A stretch of 64,000 nt of DNA. Source: Bryobacteraceae bacterium (GTDB lineage: Bacteria > Acidobacteriota > Terriglobia > Bryobacterales > Bryobacteraceae). How positions within the stretch are numbered: the first letter of the stretch is position 1; every line of letters begins with the position of its first letter. The stretch lies in the NCBI GenBank assembly GCA_026002875.1, contig BPGE01000001.1, positions 2,542,001 to 2,606,000 on the forward strand, read 5' to 3'. The translations under genes and the position numbers were made by a program. Under the pieces are notes generated by a model. It saw nothing but the letters and a program-made list of their open reading frames with translations, ran no database searches and was not told where the DNA came from. Positions 1 through 9,165 of this stretch are shown here, in pieces.

Positions 1-882
1 CATCTTCTGCTTGTAGAACAGCTCCAAGCAGTCGACGGCGATGGCCTGCGCCCTGTGCTTCTCCACCAGCGAGGCCATGCCCAGATACATCGCCGCGCTG
101 TTGCGGATCTCGCCGGGCTTGGGCTCCACCACGCGGTCGGCGCGCCGCATCCACGCCTGCGCCTGCTCGTCCGCCTTCCTGCGGTCGGCCGCCTTCCAGG
201 CGGCGTTCAGTTCGTCGGCCGGAATGCTGACAATCTCCGGGCCGAGATTCGCGCGGATGGCGTCGATCGTCTTCTGCATGTCGCGCGGCGTTACCACAAG
301 GATCTTCGACGCTTTCAGCTTGCGGATCACCGCAAACGTGTTGATGGCCTCGCAGACGTCCTCGATCCGCGTCGAGGAAACGCCCGTCACCGGCTTGCCC
401 GCCTTGCGCGCCGCCGGATAATGGCCGAGAAACGCCCCCGTGCCGCCATAGAGGTCGTCAATGAGCACAGTGGGCCGCCCGCTCTGCGCGATGGCCCGGG
501 AGGCGTTGGAAGGAATGCCGAGGATGTACACTGCATAGCCGTCGATTCCCTTCCCGTCGTCGGCGGCGAGCATCTTCTCGGCTTCTTCCACCCAGGTCAT
601 CGTCACGGGCGACAGCTCGATTTCCGGGCAGCCGCGCTCCAGCCGGCCGAGGATCATCTTCTTCCGCGACTCGTAATCGTAGCCCTGATACGGCCAGCCT
701 TCGATCTTCGGATCGGGGTGGACGAACACGAGCCGCACGCGCGCTTTCTCTTTCGGTAGCAGCTCGCTGGACGCCGCCGCCGCGCCGGCGCACCCTCCGG
801 CCAGCCACGCCGCACACCCCGCGCAGGTCCGCAGAAACGACCGGCGCGACGGTTCGCCAATCTGCACAAGCCGTGAAGACAT
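1..882 (-). CDS. Tat-exported protein of unknown function (C-terminus beyond window)
   Basis: The reading frame is open for 294 codons and runs off the left edge, so the C-terminus is missing. The ATG at 882 is preceded by AAGGAGA at a good distance. The N-terminus has a twin-arginine motif (RRSFLR, residues 13-18) followed by a Cys/Ala/Gly-rich hydrophobic stretch, as in Tat-exported and often lipid-anchored acidobacterial proteins. The mature part contains alternating alpha/beta-type segments such as VRLVFVHPDP and KILVVTPRDM, which would fit a sugar-isomerase or periplasmic-binding fold, but I do not recognise a catalytic motif. It is transcribed away from rpsU and the two share the 883-1007 spacer. 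Function unassigned; export is the firmest inference. Confidence 0.75.
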   Translation of the reverse strand, partial: MSSRLVQIGEPSRRSFLRTCAGCAAWLAGGCAGAAAASSELLPKEKARVRLVFVHPDPKIEGWPYQGYDYESRKKMILGRLERGCPEIELSPVTMTWVEEAEKMLAADDGKGIDGYAVYILGIPSNASRAIAQSGRPTVLIDDLYGGTGAFLGHYPAARKAGKPVTGVSSTRIEDVCEAINTFAVIRKLKASKILVVTPRDMQKTIDAIRANLGPEIVSIPADELNAAWKAADRRKADEQAQAWMRRADRVVEPKPGEIRNSAAMYLGMASLVEKHRAQAIAVDCLELFYKQKM

Positions 883-1007
883 GGGAATCTCCTTCTCGAA
901 ATGAGACCTCGATGTCTCTTTATCAGATCCGGGCGGCGGCGGAAAGGGGGCGCTCCGCACCGCCGCTCTGCGCTATCCTGAAAGTTCAGGCGCTTCCGCG
1001 CCGGAGA

Positions 1008-1017
1008 GGAGGTGATT
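1008..1017 (+). promoter_or_regulatory. Extended Shine-Dalgarno of rpsU
   Basis: GGAGGTGATT is an almost full-length complement of the 16S anti-SD tail and lies 6 nt before the ATG at 1024. The in-frame GTG at 1012 lies inside this SD, so the ATG at 1024 is the start. Confidence 0.8.
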
Positions 1018-1023
1018 CGAGCC

Positions 1024-1221
1024 ATGGCTGAAGTGATTGTCCAGGAGGGCGAAACCCTCGAGAGCGCCCTGCGCCGCTTCAAGCGCAAGGTGCAGCAGGA
1101 GGACATCATCAAGGAGATCAAGAAACACTCCTACTACATGAAGCCGGGCGAGAAGCGCCGCCTCAAGCAGGCGCTGGCGCGCAAGCGCAGCCGCAAGAAG
1201 CGCGCCAAGGAAATGGACTGA
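1024..1221 (+). CDS. rpsU: 30S ribosomal protein S21
   Basis: This 65-residue protein is the normal length for S21, a late-assembling protein of the 30S platform near the anti-Shine-Dalgarno. It shows the family pattern: a short beta-strand start (MAEVIVQEGETLESALRRFKR) and then a strongly basic C-terminal helix (RRLKQALARKRSRKKRAKEMD). The start is fixed by the extended SD at 1008-1017. The gene stands alone, transcribed divergently from the exported-protein gene on its left and closed by its own intrinsic terminator at 1246-1274. S21 is often encoded next to dnaG/rpoD in Proteobacteria; here it is monocistronic. Confidence 0.97.
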   Translation: MAEVIVQEGETLESALRRFKRKVQQEDIIKEIKKHSYYMKPGEKRRLKQALARKRSRKKRAKEMD

Positions 1222-1245
1222 GTTCCGCCTGAGCCGCAACCAACG

Positions 1246-1274
1246 GGGCGCCCCAAACACGGGGCGCCCTTTTT
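1246..1274 (+). terminator. Intrinsic terminator after rpsU
   Basis: A perfect 9-bp stem (GGGCGCCCC / GGGGCGCCC) with the loop AAACAC is followed directly by TTTTT, 24 nt after the rpsU stop codon. Confidence 0.92.
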
Positions 1275-1385
1275 GTTTCATCTGTGCCGCGCGGGCGCCG
1301 CAGGTGCGGAGCATGCGGTCTGGCGACGCCACTCAGCGTCCGAATCCCACATTGTCCGGCTCGCGCCCAGCAGGACGCGCATGGT

Positions 1386-2663
1386 TCAGGACACAAGCCC
1401 AAAATACGGTTTGCGCGCGCGCCACTGCCCCCGGCTGAAATCGGGAAACGGCACGGGAGCGCCCCCTTTTGCAATCGACTCCTCGCTCGCCGGGATCACC
1501 GCGCTCATCGTCAGCGAGTCGATCAGGTCCAGCGGCAGGGCGGACTTCCGCCGCGCCGCGTCGAGGAACAGCCGGACCTCCAGGTCATCGGTTCCGCCAT
1601 GGCCCGCGGCCAGCGGGTCCGAACCCGTCTGCGGTTTCTGCATCGCTTTCCACCAGGCGTGGTCGAACTCTTCCTGATAGGGAGCGAACGGCTCCCACTC
1701 GTGGTACTTCGGCGAGCGGCCGGTGATGTAGACGGCGCTGCGCGCTTCATCGTACAGTCCGAGCGTGCCCTGCACCATCCAGCGGTTGTCATAAGGCCGC
1801 GGCAGCTGCATGTCGTAGTTGATGACGATGGTCTTGCCCATCTTCGTCCGGACCACGCTGGTGACGATGTCTCCCTGCTTCCACTGCTGCCGGGCGAACG
1901 GGTGATCGGGACCGAAGCGGCGGCGGAAATACTCGTTAATCCCGAGCGACGCCGTGGCGTGCGACGACAGCGTGTCGAACGCATCGCCGCAGTTGATGTC
2001 GAGCCAGCTCAGCACCGGCCCCAGCGAGTGCGTCGGATACTGATCGGCGTTCCTCCTGGCGAGGAACTCGCCGCCCCACCGCATCCGCCCTTCGCGGTCG
2101 AAGAACCAGTGATCGACGCAGTCGTGCGAGTGGGCGCAGTGGCAGTGCACCATGCGGCCGAACAGCCCGCGCCGGATCATGTTCAGCACGGCCAGGTTGT
2201 CGCGCCGGAAGCTCCAGTTCTCCATCATCATGCACGGCGTGCCGGTCTTCTCCCAGGTCTCGAGCAGCTGCCAGCACTCCTCGTAGGTCAGTGCGATAGG
2301 CACCTCGACGCCGGTGTACTTGCCCGCGCGCATGGCTTCCACGGCCATCGGCGCATGCCATTGCCAGGGCGTGGCGATCAGGACGGCGTCGAGACGTTCG
2401 AGCTCCAGCACCCCGCGCCAGGCGGTTTCCGTGCCGGCGAACACGCGCGGCCTCCGGCCTGTCGCCTCGGCGGCGATGGCAGCGGCGCGGGAAGCCGCTT
2501 CTTCGCTCAGATCGCAGACGGCGCTGATTTCCACCGAGGGCGCGCGCAGCGCCGTGCGCAGCAGCCCCGTTCCGCGGTTGCCTGTTCCGATGACGGCCAG
2601 ACGCACCTCAGGCGCATCGGCAGCCGCAGAGAGAGTGGACAACAGGAATGCACGCCGGTCCAT
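1386..2663 (-). CDS. Gfo/Idh/MocA-type oxidoreductase, GH109-like glycosidase
   Basis: This 425-residue protein begins with a short export-like segment (MDRRAFLLSTLSAAADA) and then a Rossmann dinucleotide-binding start (VRLAVIGTGNRGTG, about residues 19-32). It has the family features EVP (about residue 137) and a C-terminal GGTDDLEVRLFLDAARR segment typical of the GH109 branch. Characterised GH109 members use a bound NAD to cleave alpha-N-acetylgalactosaminides by an oxidation-elimination route; assignment to that activity here rests on family resemblance. The ATG at 2663 is chosen because the frame upstream lacks coding character and RRAFLL marks a signal. It may act in the periplasm on glycoconjugates. 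Confidence 0.85.
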   Translation of the reverse strand: MDRRAFLLSTLSAAADAPEVRLAVIGTGNRGTGLLRTALRAPSVEISAVCDLSEEAASRAAAIAAEATGRRPRVFAGTETAWRGVLELERLDAVLIATPWQWHAPMAVEAMRAGKYTGVEVPIALTYEECWQLLETWEKTGTPCMMMENWSFRRDNLAVLNMIRRGLFGRMVHCHCAHSHDCVDHWFFDREGRMRWGGEFLARRNADQYPTHSLGPVLSWLDINCGDAFDTLSSHATASLGINEYFRRRFGPDHPFARQQWKQGDIVTSVVRTKMGKTIVINYDMQLPRPYDNRWMVQGTLGLYDEARSAVYITGRSPKYHEWEPFAPYQEEFDHAWWKAMQKPQTGSDPLAAGHGGTDDLEVRLFLDAARRKSALPLDLIDSLTMSAVIPASEESIAKGGAPVPFPDFSRGQWRARKPYFGLVS

Positions 2664-2801
2664 GGAAAATTCCCGCCCGATTCTATCACCGTCTGCCGGC
2701 GGCGGACCCCGCCCGTTCACAACAGAAGGCGCGGCTGCAATGGCAGAATGACGCTCCCGGCGAACAGGGCTCCGGAGAGAAAAGGACAATCGCGAGGAAG
2801 G

Positions 2802-4580
2802 CTAGAAGATGAAGCTGATTCCGCCGCGCACGGCCCTCGGCAGCTGGATCAGCCACAGGCGGCGGCCGTCCGGAGACGACACCGGCAGATAGCCCTGCGC
2901 CAGAAGATTCCGCAGCTCGGCTGTCATTTCCAGCCGTCCAGGCCCGGCCGAGACGGGCAGGGGCTGCCGCACCATCACATTCAGGCCCAGCTGCGGCTGC
3001 CACCGTTGCGTCAGGAATGCATGACCGAGCCCCGCCGACCCGCCCGGCGTCCACAGGTAGGAGGTCGTGATCCGCGTCCCCGTCCGCGGAACCGCGCCAG
3101 CCAGACGCAGCGACGCCCACGGCCGGCGCACCGGCCGAACCCACCCGCGCACGTCCGCCGCTCCTGCAGCCGCGCCGCCGCCATCCTGGATGAGCATCGA
3201 GGACGCCCCGGCGGCGAACCCGGCGCTCCACGCGTTCCACAGCTCCTGCGTCACCGATGCCATGTATCCGAAGCCGCGGTAGTCGCCCACGTTGAAGACG
3301 TAGCTCGAGGAGGCCAGATCCGGCAGCAGCTCGCCCGGCGCAAAGATCGCCGCGCCGGATGCCATCAGCGCCGCGTCCCGCAACGCATCCTGATACAGAG
3401 CCGCGGCGAACGTCCGCGAGCCCGCCACTTTCCGGTAGCCGAGTTCCAGCGACTGGCTCTTCTGCACGCGAGCCTGCCCGCCGCGCAGCGACACGCGCGG
3501 GAAGATCGCCAGTCCGGTCAGTCCGTCCTGCAGCGACCCTTCGCCCGCGATCAGCTCATAGGCCGGAGCGCCGCTGGCGAAGCCCGACTCGATGACGCCC
3601 ATCTCGCCCAGATCCCACGTCAGCCGCGCATACGGGCTCAACAGATTGAGCCGGTCGAGAAACACCACCGACTCGAGCATCGCTCCGTAGGTCAGCTGCA
3701 CGCCCGGCGCGAGATCCATGCGGTCGCCCACGCGCACCGACATCGTCCGCAGCACTGGCATTTCAGCGGCTGCCCCCTGCCCGTGCAGGAAGCCCATGCC
3801 CGCCTGCCGCAGCGCCGCCTGCCGCACGGTCAGCTCGACCTCCGGCGTCGGCGCCAGCCCGTCTCCGGTCCTCGTATAGGTGGTCCGGAAGCCCGCCGTC
3901 GGCGCCCCGGATGTCGAGGCGTAGCCCACGTTGCCGCTGACGCGGAATTCGTTGTTGCCGAACAGGGACGTGGCCAGCGCAAACGCCGTGCCCAGCTCCG
4001 GCTCGCTGCCCAGGGTCGGCGCCGACGCGCCATCCCCGCCGGAAAGCTTCACAACGCCGCGCATCGGCCCCAGGGCCGAAGCGCTCCGCGCCACCGACGC
4101 CGTCTGCTGCCACGAGGGCTGCTGCGGCAACAGGCGCAGCACCGGACGCGTCGCCGTCGAAGACCGCAGCACCCACTTCCAGTCTTCGCTCAGCAGCCCC
4201 GTCTGCCCCGGCGCCATGTACACCAGTTCAATCGAGCTGAACAGCTGCGAAAGCTGGATCTGGAGGAAGCTCTCCACGCCCGGGCGCACCACAATGTGGT
4301 TGCGCAACGCGGGAACGAAGCTCGCCAGCGTCACGCGGACCGAATATGTATCCGGAGGAAGCCCCTCCACCCGGAACCACCCGTCCGGACCCGCCAGCGT
4401 CCGCTGCACCACCCGCTCCGAGCGGTTGATCACCTGCACCACCGCCCCCATCTGCCCCACCCCGGCTGCGTTGCGCACCTGCCCGCTGATCGCGCCGAAC
4501 ACGTTCAGTTCGGCCGCGCGCATCAATCCCGATGAAGCACCCAGCAGTGCGATCAGCGCCAGCGCGGCGGTACGGTGCAT
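2802..4580 (-). CDS. Carboxypeptidase-regulatory-like domain, outer-membrane barrel-type protein
   Basis: The 592-residue product has a signal peptide (MHRTAALALIALLGASSGLMRA). Next comes a carboxypeptidase regulatory-like beta-sandwich at about residues 28-105 (ISGQVRNAAGVGQMGAVVQV, DGWFRVEGLPPDTYSVRV). The rest is rich in alternating hydrophobic/polar strands and ends in Phe (RGGISFIF), as expected of an outer-membrane beta-barrel. Acidobacteria encode many such proteins fused to TonB-dependent receptors, but no TonB plug is evident and the protein is shorter than full receptors, so it may be a receptor relative or another barrel. It lies 53 bp downstream of the GWxTD gene and could be co-transcribed with it. 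The start is at the signal peptide; an upstream in-frame ATG at 4631 is less likely. Confidence 0.75.
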   Translation of the reverse strand: MHRTAALALIALLGASSGLMRAAELNVFGAISGQVRNAAGVGQMGAVVQVINRSERVVQRTLAGPDGWFRVEGLPPDTYSVRVTLASFVPALRNHIVVRPGVESFLQIQLSQLFSSIELVYMAPGQTGLLSEDWKWVLRSSTATRPVLRLLPQQPSWQQTASVARSASALGPMRGVVKLSGGDGASAPTLGSEPELGTAFALATSLFGNNEFRVSGNVGYASTSGAPTAGFRTTYTRTGDGLAPTPEVELTVRQAALRQAGMGFLHGQGAAAEMPVLRTMSVRVGDRMDLAPGVQLTYGAMLESVVFLDRLNLLSPYARLTWDLGEMGVIESGFASGAPAYELIAGEGSLQDGLTGLAIFPRVSLRGGQARVQKSQSLELGYRKVAGSRTFAAALYQDALRDAALMASGAAIFAPGELLPDLASSSYVFNVGDYRGFGYMASVTQELWNAWSAGFAAGASSMLIQDGGGAAAGAADVRGWVRPVRRPWASLRLAGAVPRTGTRITTSYLWTPGGSAGLGHAFLTQRWQPQLGLNVMVRQPLPVSAGPGRLEMTAELRNLLAQGYLPVSSPDGRRLWLIQLPRAVRGGISFIF

Positions 4581-4633
4581 GGCTTCATCCCGCGTCCGGC
4601 CGGCCCGGCTTTCCGCCAGGCGCGCCGGCACGG

Positions 4634-6316
4634 CTAGAGAACAGTGAACTGCGCCGACTGCGTCAAGCTCGTGTTCTTGAGCTTGTCGGTCACCTTGACC
4701 TTCAAAGTATACTTCCCGGGTTCGAAGTTCGCCAGCGGGAGCAGCTTCTCGATCGTCGCCTGCGACGCCGACCCTTCCAGCGAGGCGGCGTCCTCGGTGA
4801 ACTCCAGCACCGGCTTGTTGTCCGAATCACGGACGATCTCGTAGGTCACCTCGCCCACCGGCTTGCCCGTCTTCTCGTCCGCCTCGAAGTTGTAGAGCTT
4901 CATGTAAATGCCCATCTTCTCGTTGCGGCGGAACGTTTCATTCACCCGCGGGCGCACCTTGGACGTCCCGATCACGAACTGCCCCGTGCCGATGCTCCGC
5001 GTCGGCACCTTCTCGAGAACATCAGCCAGAACCAGCGAGCTGGCGAACAGAACGTCCTCTTCCATCCGCGGCACGTTAAGCGCCATCTCGTAGTTGTTCA
5101 TGTTGCCGCCCACCACGTCCTTGGCCACCACGTTCAGCCGGTACATGCCCGGCGGCAGGGGGATCGCCTTCTGGTAGATCGAGATGCCCTGCGCCGCCTC
5201 CTGCAGCATGGACGTCGGCACCTCGATGGCGACCACGTCCTCAAAGACGTTCACCACGCGGCGCGTCATGGAAGTGATGCGCGCGTAGATGTTCACGATC
5301 GCTTTCGAGATCTCGCCTTCCTGCTTGAACTGGAGGTCCTTGCGGTTGAACTGGAGCGTGATCGTCGAAAGCACCGTCGACGTCGTCGTCGGGAAGAAGT
5401 CCGCCCGCGCCTGCATCGGCAGCAGGTTGTACAGGATGCGCGAGTTGACCTGCGCCTCCAGGTCGCGGAACTTGATCTTCGGCGCTTTTTGCAGGTCAGC
5501 GTATTGCTGGAGCCGCTCGAACTGGTTCATCCGGGCCGGCAGCGGCGAGTTGCCCACGCCCAGCCGCGTGCCGTCCGTGCGGTTGAAGCGGTCCGCCTTG
5601 TCGGCCAGGCCCATCTGCTCCATCAGCGTCAGACCCGCGCCCGGCACCATCAGCAGCGCGTCCTTCTCGCTCGGGTCCATCGTCATCCGGTACTCGCCCG
5701 TCATCGATTTGTCGACGAACTCGATGACGATGTCCGTCTGCATGCCGACGCCTTCCAGATACCGGTAGCGCCACTTCTCGAAAGGATAGACCGACGTCGT
5801 GCCCCCGCCCTCTTCCCAGGGGCGCTCGTACGTGCCGCCGGAGGGGCGGGACTCGATCTCGTCCGGAGGACCGAACGTAATATAAATGCGGCCGCGGTCG
5901 GTCTTCCAGCCGGGAATGCCCGAGGCGAAGCGCTCGTTGGCGTAGGCGATGCGGCGGTAGTGCTCTTCCTTGTACTCGTTCTCCATCGTGTCCGGAGTCG
6001 GATCCCGCCGCAGCCAGAACTGCTCGATGAACTGCTCGCGCTCTTCGTCGGTCTGGAGGTTCTTGAAGGCGCGCCTCTCTTCATCAGTGATGATGTAGAC
6101 GACGTCTTCCTCCAGCCACTTCCGGTACGGCGTTTCCAGCTCCTTGCGCAGCCGCTCCGCCTGACGGCGCTTCTCCTTCTCCGTCATCGGCCGGGCCAGC
6201 GTCTCCCGCTGCCCGTTGTCCGCGTTGCGGCTCCTTCTCTGCGCCAACGCCGTGTCCGCCGCCGGAGCCAGCAGGACCAGCGCTACCACGAAAGCGTAGA
6301 AAGCAGGTCGCTTCAT
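4634..6316 (-). CDS. GWxTD domain-containing exported protein
   Basis: The protein has about 560 residues with a signal peptide (MKRPAFYAFVVALVLLAPAADTALA) and a charged helical region. The domain that gives the family its name is at about residues 66-160: WLEEDVVYIIT, FIEQFWLRRDPTP and GWKTD (136-140), followed by GRIYITFGPPDEI. GWxTD proteins are found mainly in Acidobacteria and Bacteroidetes/Chlorobi; their function is unknown. The C-terminal half predicts beta-rich repeats (GKYTLKVKVTDKLKNTS), so it could be a periplasmic beta-sandwich protein. A TTG further upstream in frame is rejected because it would bury the signal peptide. Confidence 0.88.
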   Translation of the reverse strand: MKRPAFYAFVVALVLLAPAADTALAQRRSRNADNGQRETLARPMTEKEKRRQAERLRKELETPYRKWLEEDVVYIITDEERRAFKNLQTDEEREQFIEQFWLRRDPTPDTMENEYKEEHYRRIAYANERFASGIPGWKTDRGRIYITFGPPDEIESRPSGGTYERPWEEGGGTTSVYPFEKWRYRYLEGVGMQTDIVIEFVDKSMTGEYRMTMDPSEKDALLMVPGAGLTLMEQMGLADKADRFNRTDGTRLGVGNSPLPARMNQFERLQQYADLQKAPKIKFRDLEAQVNSRILYNLLPMQARADFFPTTTSTVLSTITLQFNRKDLQFKQEGEISKAIVNIYARITSMTRRVVNVFEDVVAIEVPTSMLQEAAQGISIYQKAIPLPPGMYRLNVVAKDVVGGNMNNYEMALNVPRMEEDVLFASSLVLADVLEKVPTRSIGTGQFVIGTSKVRPRVNETFRRNEKMGIYMKLYNFEADEKTGKPVGEVTYEIVRDSDNKPVLEFTEDAASLEGSASQATIEKLLPLANFEPGKYTLKVKVTDKLKNTSLTQSAQFTVL

Positions 6317-6428
6317 CGCACACTCCCCACCGCGTGGCTTGGACGAACCAGTGCCAGTCCCAGGGCTTGCACCACTTTCAGTGTAACCCAACTTCCTGAA
6401 GATGGATGCCCTCAATCGGCGGCCGGTT

Positions 6429-7229
6429 TCAGTCGGCGCCGCCCGCTTCCGCCTGCGGCTCCAGCGGAACGAATCTTTCGCCTTCTGTTCCCGAGGCGAA
6501 CGGGCTGAAGTTGGTTGCCACGTCGTATACGTCCACCCCCTCCGCGCGCTTCAGTCCGTTCACCACCAGGTAGGTCACCGGCGTCATCGCCGCCTCGTAC
6601 AGCACCTTGCCCAGATACCCGCTGAAGATCAGGTTGCCGATCGTGGCCCAGGATTCCCGCCCCGCAAAAGCCACCGTCATCACTACCACCGAATCCACCA
6701 GCTGCCCCACCGCCGTCGAACCGATCGTTCGCATCCACAGCGCCCGCCCCTGGCTCCAGACCTTCATCTTCGCCATCACGTATGAGTTGGCGAATTCGCC
6801 CGCCCAGTACGCCAGCAGGCTCGCCACCACCATCCGCGGCACGAACCCGAACACGACCTCGAACGCCTCCTGATGGCGGAAGTCCGGCGCCGGCGGCAGC
6901 CACACGACGATCATCCCGAACAGCGCCATCAGCGCCGACCCGAAGAACCCCAGCCAGATGGCCCGCCTCGAGCCCGCGTACCCGTACACCTCGGTGAAAA
7001 TGTCCCCGAAGATGTAGGTGATCGGGAAAAGCAGCTGCGCCCCGCTGATCCGGAAGGGCCCGATCGCGCAGATCTTCGGCCCGATCAGGTTAGAGATCAG
7101 CAGAACGGTGACGAAGATGACAATGAGGGTGTCGTAGAAGCGGAAGCTGTGGTTGGGTCGTTCGAGCAGGTTCTTGCCCAGGACCGGCAAGGCCATACCT
7201 GAACGATGCTCCGCTCCGGCCCCTGGCAT
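6429..7229 (-). CDS. Queuosine precursor transporter, YhhQ/VUT family
   Basis: This hydrophobic protein has about six membrane segments, including FYDTLIVIFVTVLLISNLIG and ISGAQLLFPITYIFGDIFTE. The conserved FGDIFTEVYGY motif and later GQLVDSVVV segment identify the YhhQ family. Characterised members import queuosine precursors such as preQ0/preQ1 across the inner membrane for tRNA wobble modification. No other queuosine gene is in the window. Two starts are possible: the ATG at 7229 (266 aa) or at 7196 (255 aa). Neither has a clear SD, so the longer is listed. Confidence 0.85.
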   Translation of the reverse strand: MPGAGAEHRSGMALPVLGKNLLERPNHSFRFYDTLIVIFVTVLLISNLIGPKICAIGPFRISGAQLLFPITYIFGDIFTEVYGYAGSRRAIWLGFFGSALMALFGMIVVWLPPAPDFRHQEAFEVVFGFVPRMVVASLLAYWAGEFANSYVMAKMKVWSQGRALWMRTIGSTAVGQLVDSVVVMTVAFAGRESWATIGNLIFSGYLGKVLYEAAMTPVTYLVVNGLKRAEGVDVYDVATNFSPFASGTEGERFVPLEPQAEAGGAD

Positions 7230-7248
7230 CAGGAAAACAAAGAACTTC

Positions 7249-7722
7249 CTATTGCTTGTCCATGACGAACTTCAGCGAAAAGTCGCCCTGCGGCGTGCTG
7301 ATGTCCGTCTTCACCGTCAGCACCTTGCCGCCCTCGGACAGGCTCCAGGTCTCCACGGACTTGATCTCGTTGCCCTGAAAGTCCCGCTTCACCGTGATCT
7401 CCAGGGTGTCCCCTTTCCACACCGGCGTCACCTTCATCGGCCCCATCGGCGTGTCAACGGTCTTTTCCTTCCCGTCCAGGACGTATTCCACCTCATTGGT
7501 ACGCTCCTGTCCCTGGAACGCCTGAACCGTGGTCATCTTCAGGTTCGGTTCCTTGTGGTCGATCGTCCGCTCGAATTTGTCCGGCCCGCTGGGCATCGGC
7601 CCGAAATCGGACTTTGTGTTATTCAGCTTCCAGACCCCCGAGAAATTCGGCTTCTCCGCACCCGGCAGGCACAGAGCGAACATCGCCGCCAGCGCGGCTG
7701 TGATCATCATGCGTCGCATCAT
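7249..7722 (-). CDS. Small exported protein, lipocalin-like beta-rich
   Basis: The 157-residue product has a signal peptide (MMRRMMITAALAAMFALCLPGA). The body is beta-rich and starts with NFSGVWKLNNTKSDFGP, a pattern common in secreted acidobacterial proteins of unknown function. The ATG at 7722 is preferred because AAGGGG lies a few bases upstream and the signal peptide begins there. No catalytic residue is recognisable. A lipocalin-like or binding role is only a guess from the strand-rich sequence. Confidence 0.75.
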   Translation of the reverse strand: MMRRMMITAALAAMFALCLPGAEKPNFSGVWKLNNTKSDFGPMPSGPDKFERTIDHKEPNLKMTTVQAFQGQERTNEVEYVLDGKEKTVDTPMGPMKVTPVWKGDTLEITVKRDFQGNEIKSVETWSLSEGGKVLTVKTDISTPQGDFSLKFVMDKQ

Positions 7723-7755
7723 GCAGAACCCCTTCCTTTCCACGCGGGGCTTGCC

Positions 7756-9126
7756 TCAGCATAGCGCAAAAACGGCCTGCGGCCGCAGCAGGAAGGGCGG
7801 CACGATCCCGCACAGGTTTCCGAGCGGCAGGACATCGTCGTGCACGGGCAGCCCCAGCGTCCCGCGCAGGAACTCCCTCCTCTTCCGGCACCGCTCCATC
7901 AGCTGCGGATCCAGCCGGTCCAGCTCAGCCTGCAGCCCCCCATCGGCCAGCAGGTAGCCGTCCTCCATCCGCGACGAGTAGAACACCGGATGCGACGGAA
8001 TCACGTCCGCCTGCATCACCATGCCGCTCCGCAGCCGCTCCGCGGATCCTTCATACGCCGGCGCAGAAAGCCACTCGTCGAAATGGATCAGATGCCCCGG
8101 ATTGAGAAATACGCCGAACTTCTCAAACGGCAGCCGCTCGTGAATCGCCCGCCACAGCTCTCCTCCCGCAGCGCCGATCTTCAGCGCCCCGAACCAGGCC
8201 CCCATGGCCTCGAAGTACGGCCCGGCGAACTCTTCCACGTATCCCCGCGCCGACTCCGGCAGGTCCGCCGCGCTCTCGGCCACCCAGCCGCACCGGCAGC
8301 AGTTGGCGCCCCAGTAGCAGATGCCGCACGAGAACCGCCCGCCGCGCGCCACTCTCTCTCCGCGCGCGCTGGCCAGGCTCGCCCGGTTGTTGCCGCACTT
8401 CAGCGTCATGTGGCAGCCGAGCGGAACCCCGTTGTAGCGCGCCTCTTCGAGCAGCTCATAGTCCATCGCGCCCGGCCTCAGGGCCCGCAGCACGCGCTTC
8501 ATCCCCTCGCTGGCCAGCGTCTGCGTCCACTCGAAAAACGCGATCTCGCCGGGCGCCGCCTCCTGCCGCAACCCGATCAGCAGGCGCGTCCGGTTCAGCA
8601 CGTTCTCATAGCCGGCGGCGAAACGCAGCTCGTCGGCCAGAAACGAGGGCAGGTCCAGCCGCTGCGGGGGCGCCAGCGGCTTCCAGCCCGCCACGCCCAC
8701 GCGCGAGTGCGCATCGACGCCGCACTCTTTCAGGATCTCCGCCAGAGAACGTCCGCCCTCGCGCGGCTGATCCGGCAGCGACAGCTCCGGGTGCCGTTCC
8801 AGCACGATGTCGCCCGCCGCCACCGGCGGCGCCGCCGGCGCATAGTTCATGCACTCGTTGCCTGCCAGCAGCAGGGGCTTGCCGTCGAGCCCGGCAATCA
8901 GCACCGCCTCTTCGAACCGCGGGTCGAACCCCGTCAGCCACTGCAGGTTCGCGAAGTGCTCCCGGTCCCCGTAGACGGCGAAGTGCGTCAGCCGCTCCTC
9001 CGCCATCCGTTCCCGCAGCCGCCCGAGCCGCCGCGCGTATTCCTCGCGCGAAACCCGCCAGTCCGGCGGCGCCGCCGCCATGCCGAACTCCGGCCATTCG
9101 ATCTCGATCAGCCGCGTCCGCCCCAT
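7756..9126 (-). CDS. M24 (Xaa-Pro peptidase-like) protein with degenerate metal site
   Basis: The 456-residue protein has the two-domain layout of M24B peptidases: a creatinase-like N-terminal domain (REEYARRLGRLRERMAEERL; WLTGFDPRFEEAVLI) and a C-terminal pita-bread domain. In the latter, the place where active enzymes carry the two metal-binding Asp residues reads GGRFSCGICYWGANCCRCGW, so both appear replaced, partly by Cys. The His region survives as NPGHLIHFDEW and the last Glu as RMEDGY, but the usual EPG is ADVIP. It is therefore probably a non-peptidase relative, like creatinase, or has an unusual metal site. It lies between a small exported protein and an APC permease, all on the minus strand. 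Confidence 0.75.
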   Translation of the reverse strand: MGRTRLIEIEWPEFGMAAAPPDWRVSREEYARRLGRLRERMAEERLTHFAVYGDREHFANLQWLTGFDPRFEEAVLIAGLDGKPLLLAGNECMNYAPAAPPVAAGDIVLERHPELSLPDQPREGGRSLAEILKECGVDAHSRVGVAGWKPLAPPQRLDLPSFLADELRFAAGYENVLNRTRLLIGLRQEAAPGEIAFFEWTQTLASEGMKRVLRALRPGAMDYELLEEARYNGVPLGCHMTLKCGNNRASLASARGERVARGGRFSCGICYWGANCCRCGWVAESAADLPESARGYVEEFAGPYFEAMGAWFGALKIGAAGGELWRAIHERLPFEKFGVFLNPGHLIHFDEWLSAPAYEGSAERLRSGMVMQADVIPSHPVFYSSRMEDGYLLADGGLQAELDRLDPQLMERCRKRREFLRGTLGLPVHDDVLPLGNLCGIVPPFLLRPQAVFALC

Positions 9127-9165
9127 CGCGCCCTCCGGAACAGAATCACTCGGAAATGTTGCGCC

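Noticed and set aside
1284-4535. A plus-strand open frame of over 1000 codons
   Set aside because: It is antisense to the GH109 and barrel-protein genes, which have signal peptides and family motifs; the frame itself is Arg/Pro/His-rich with no domain.
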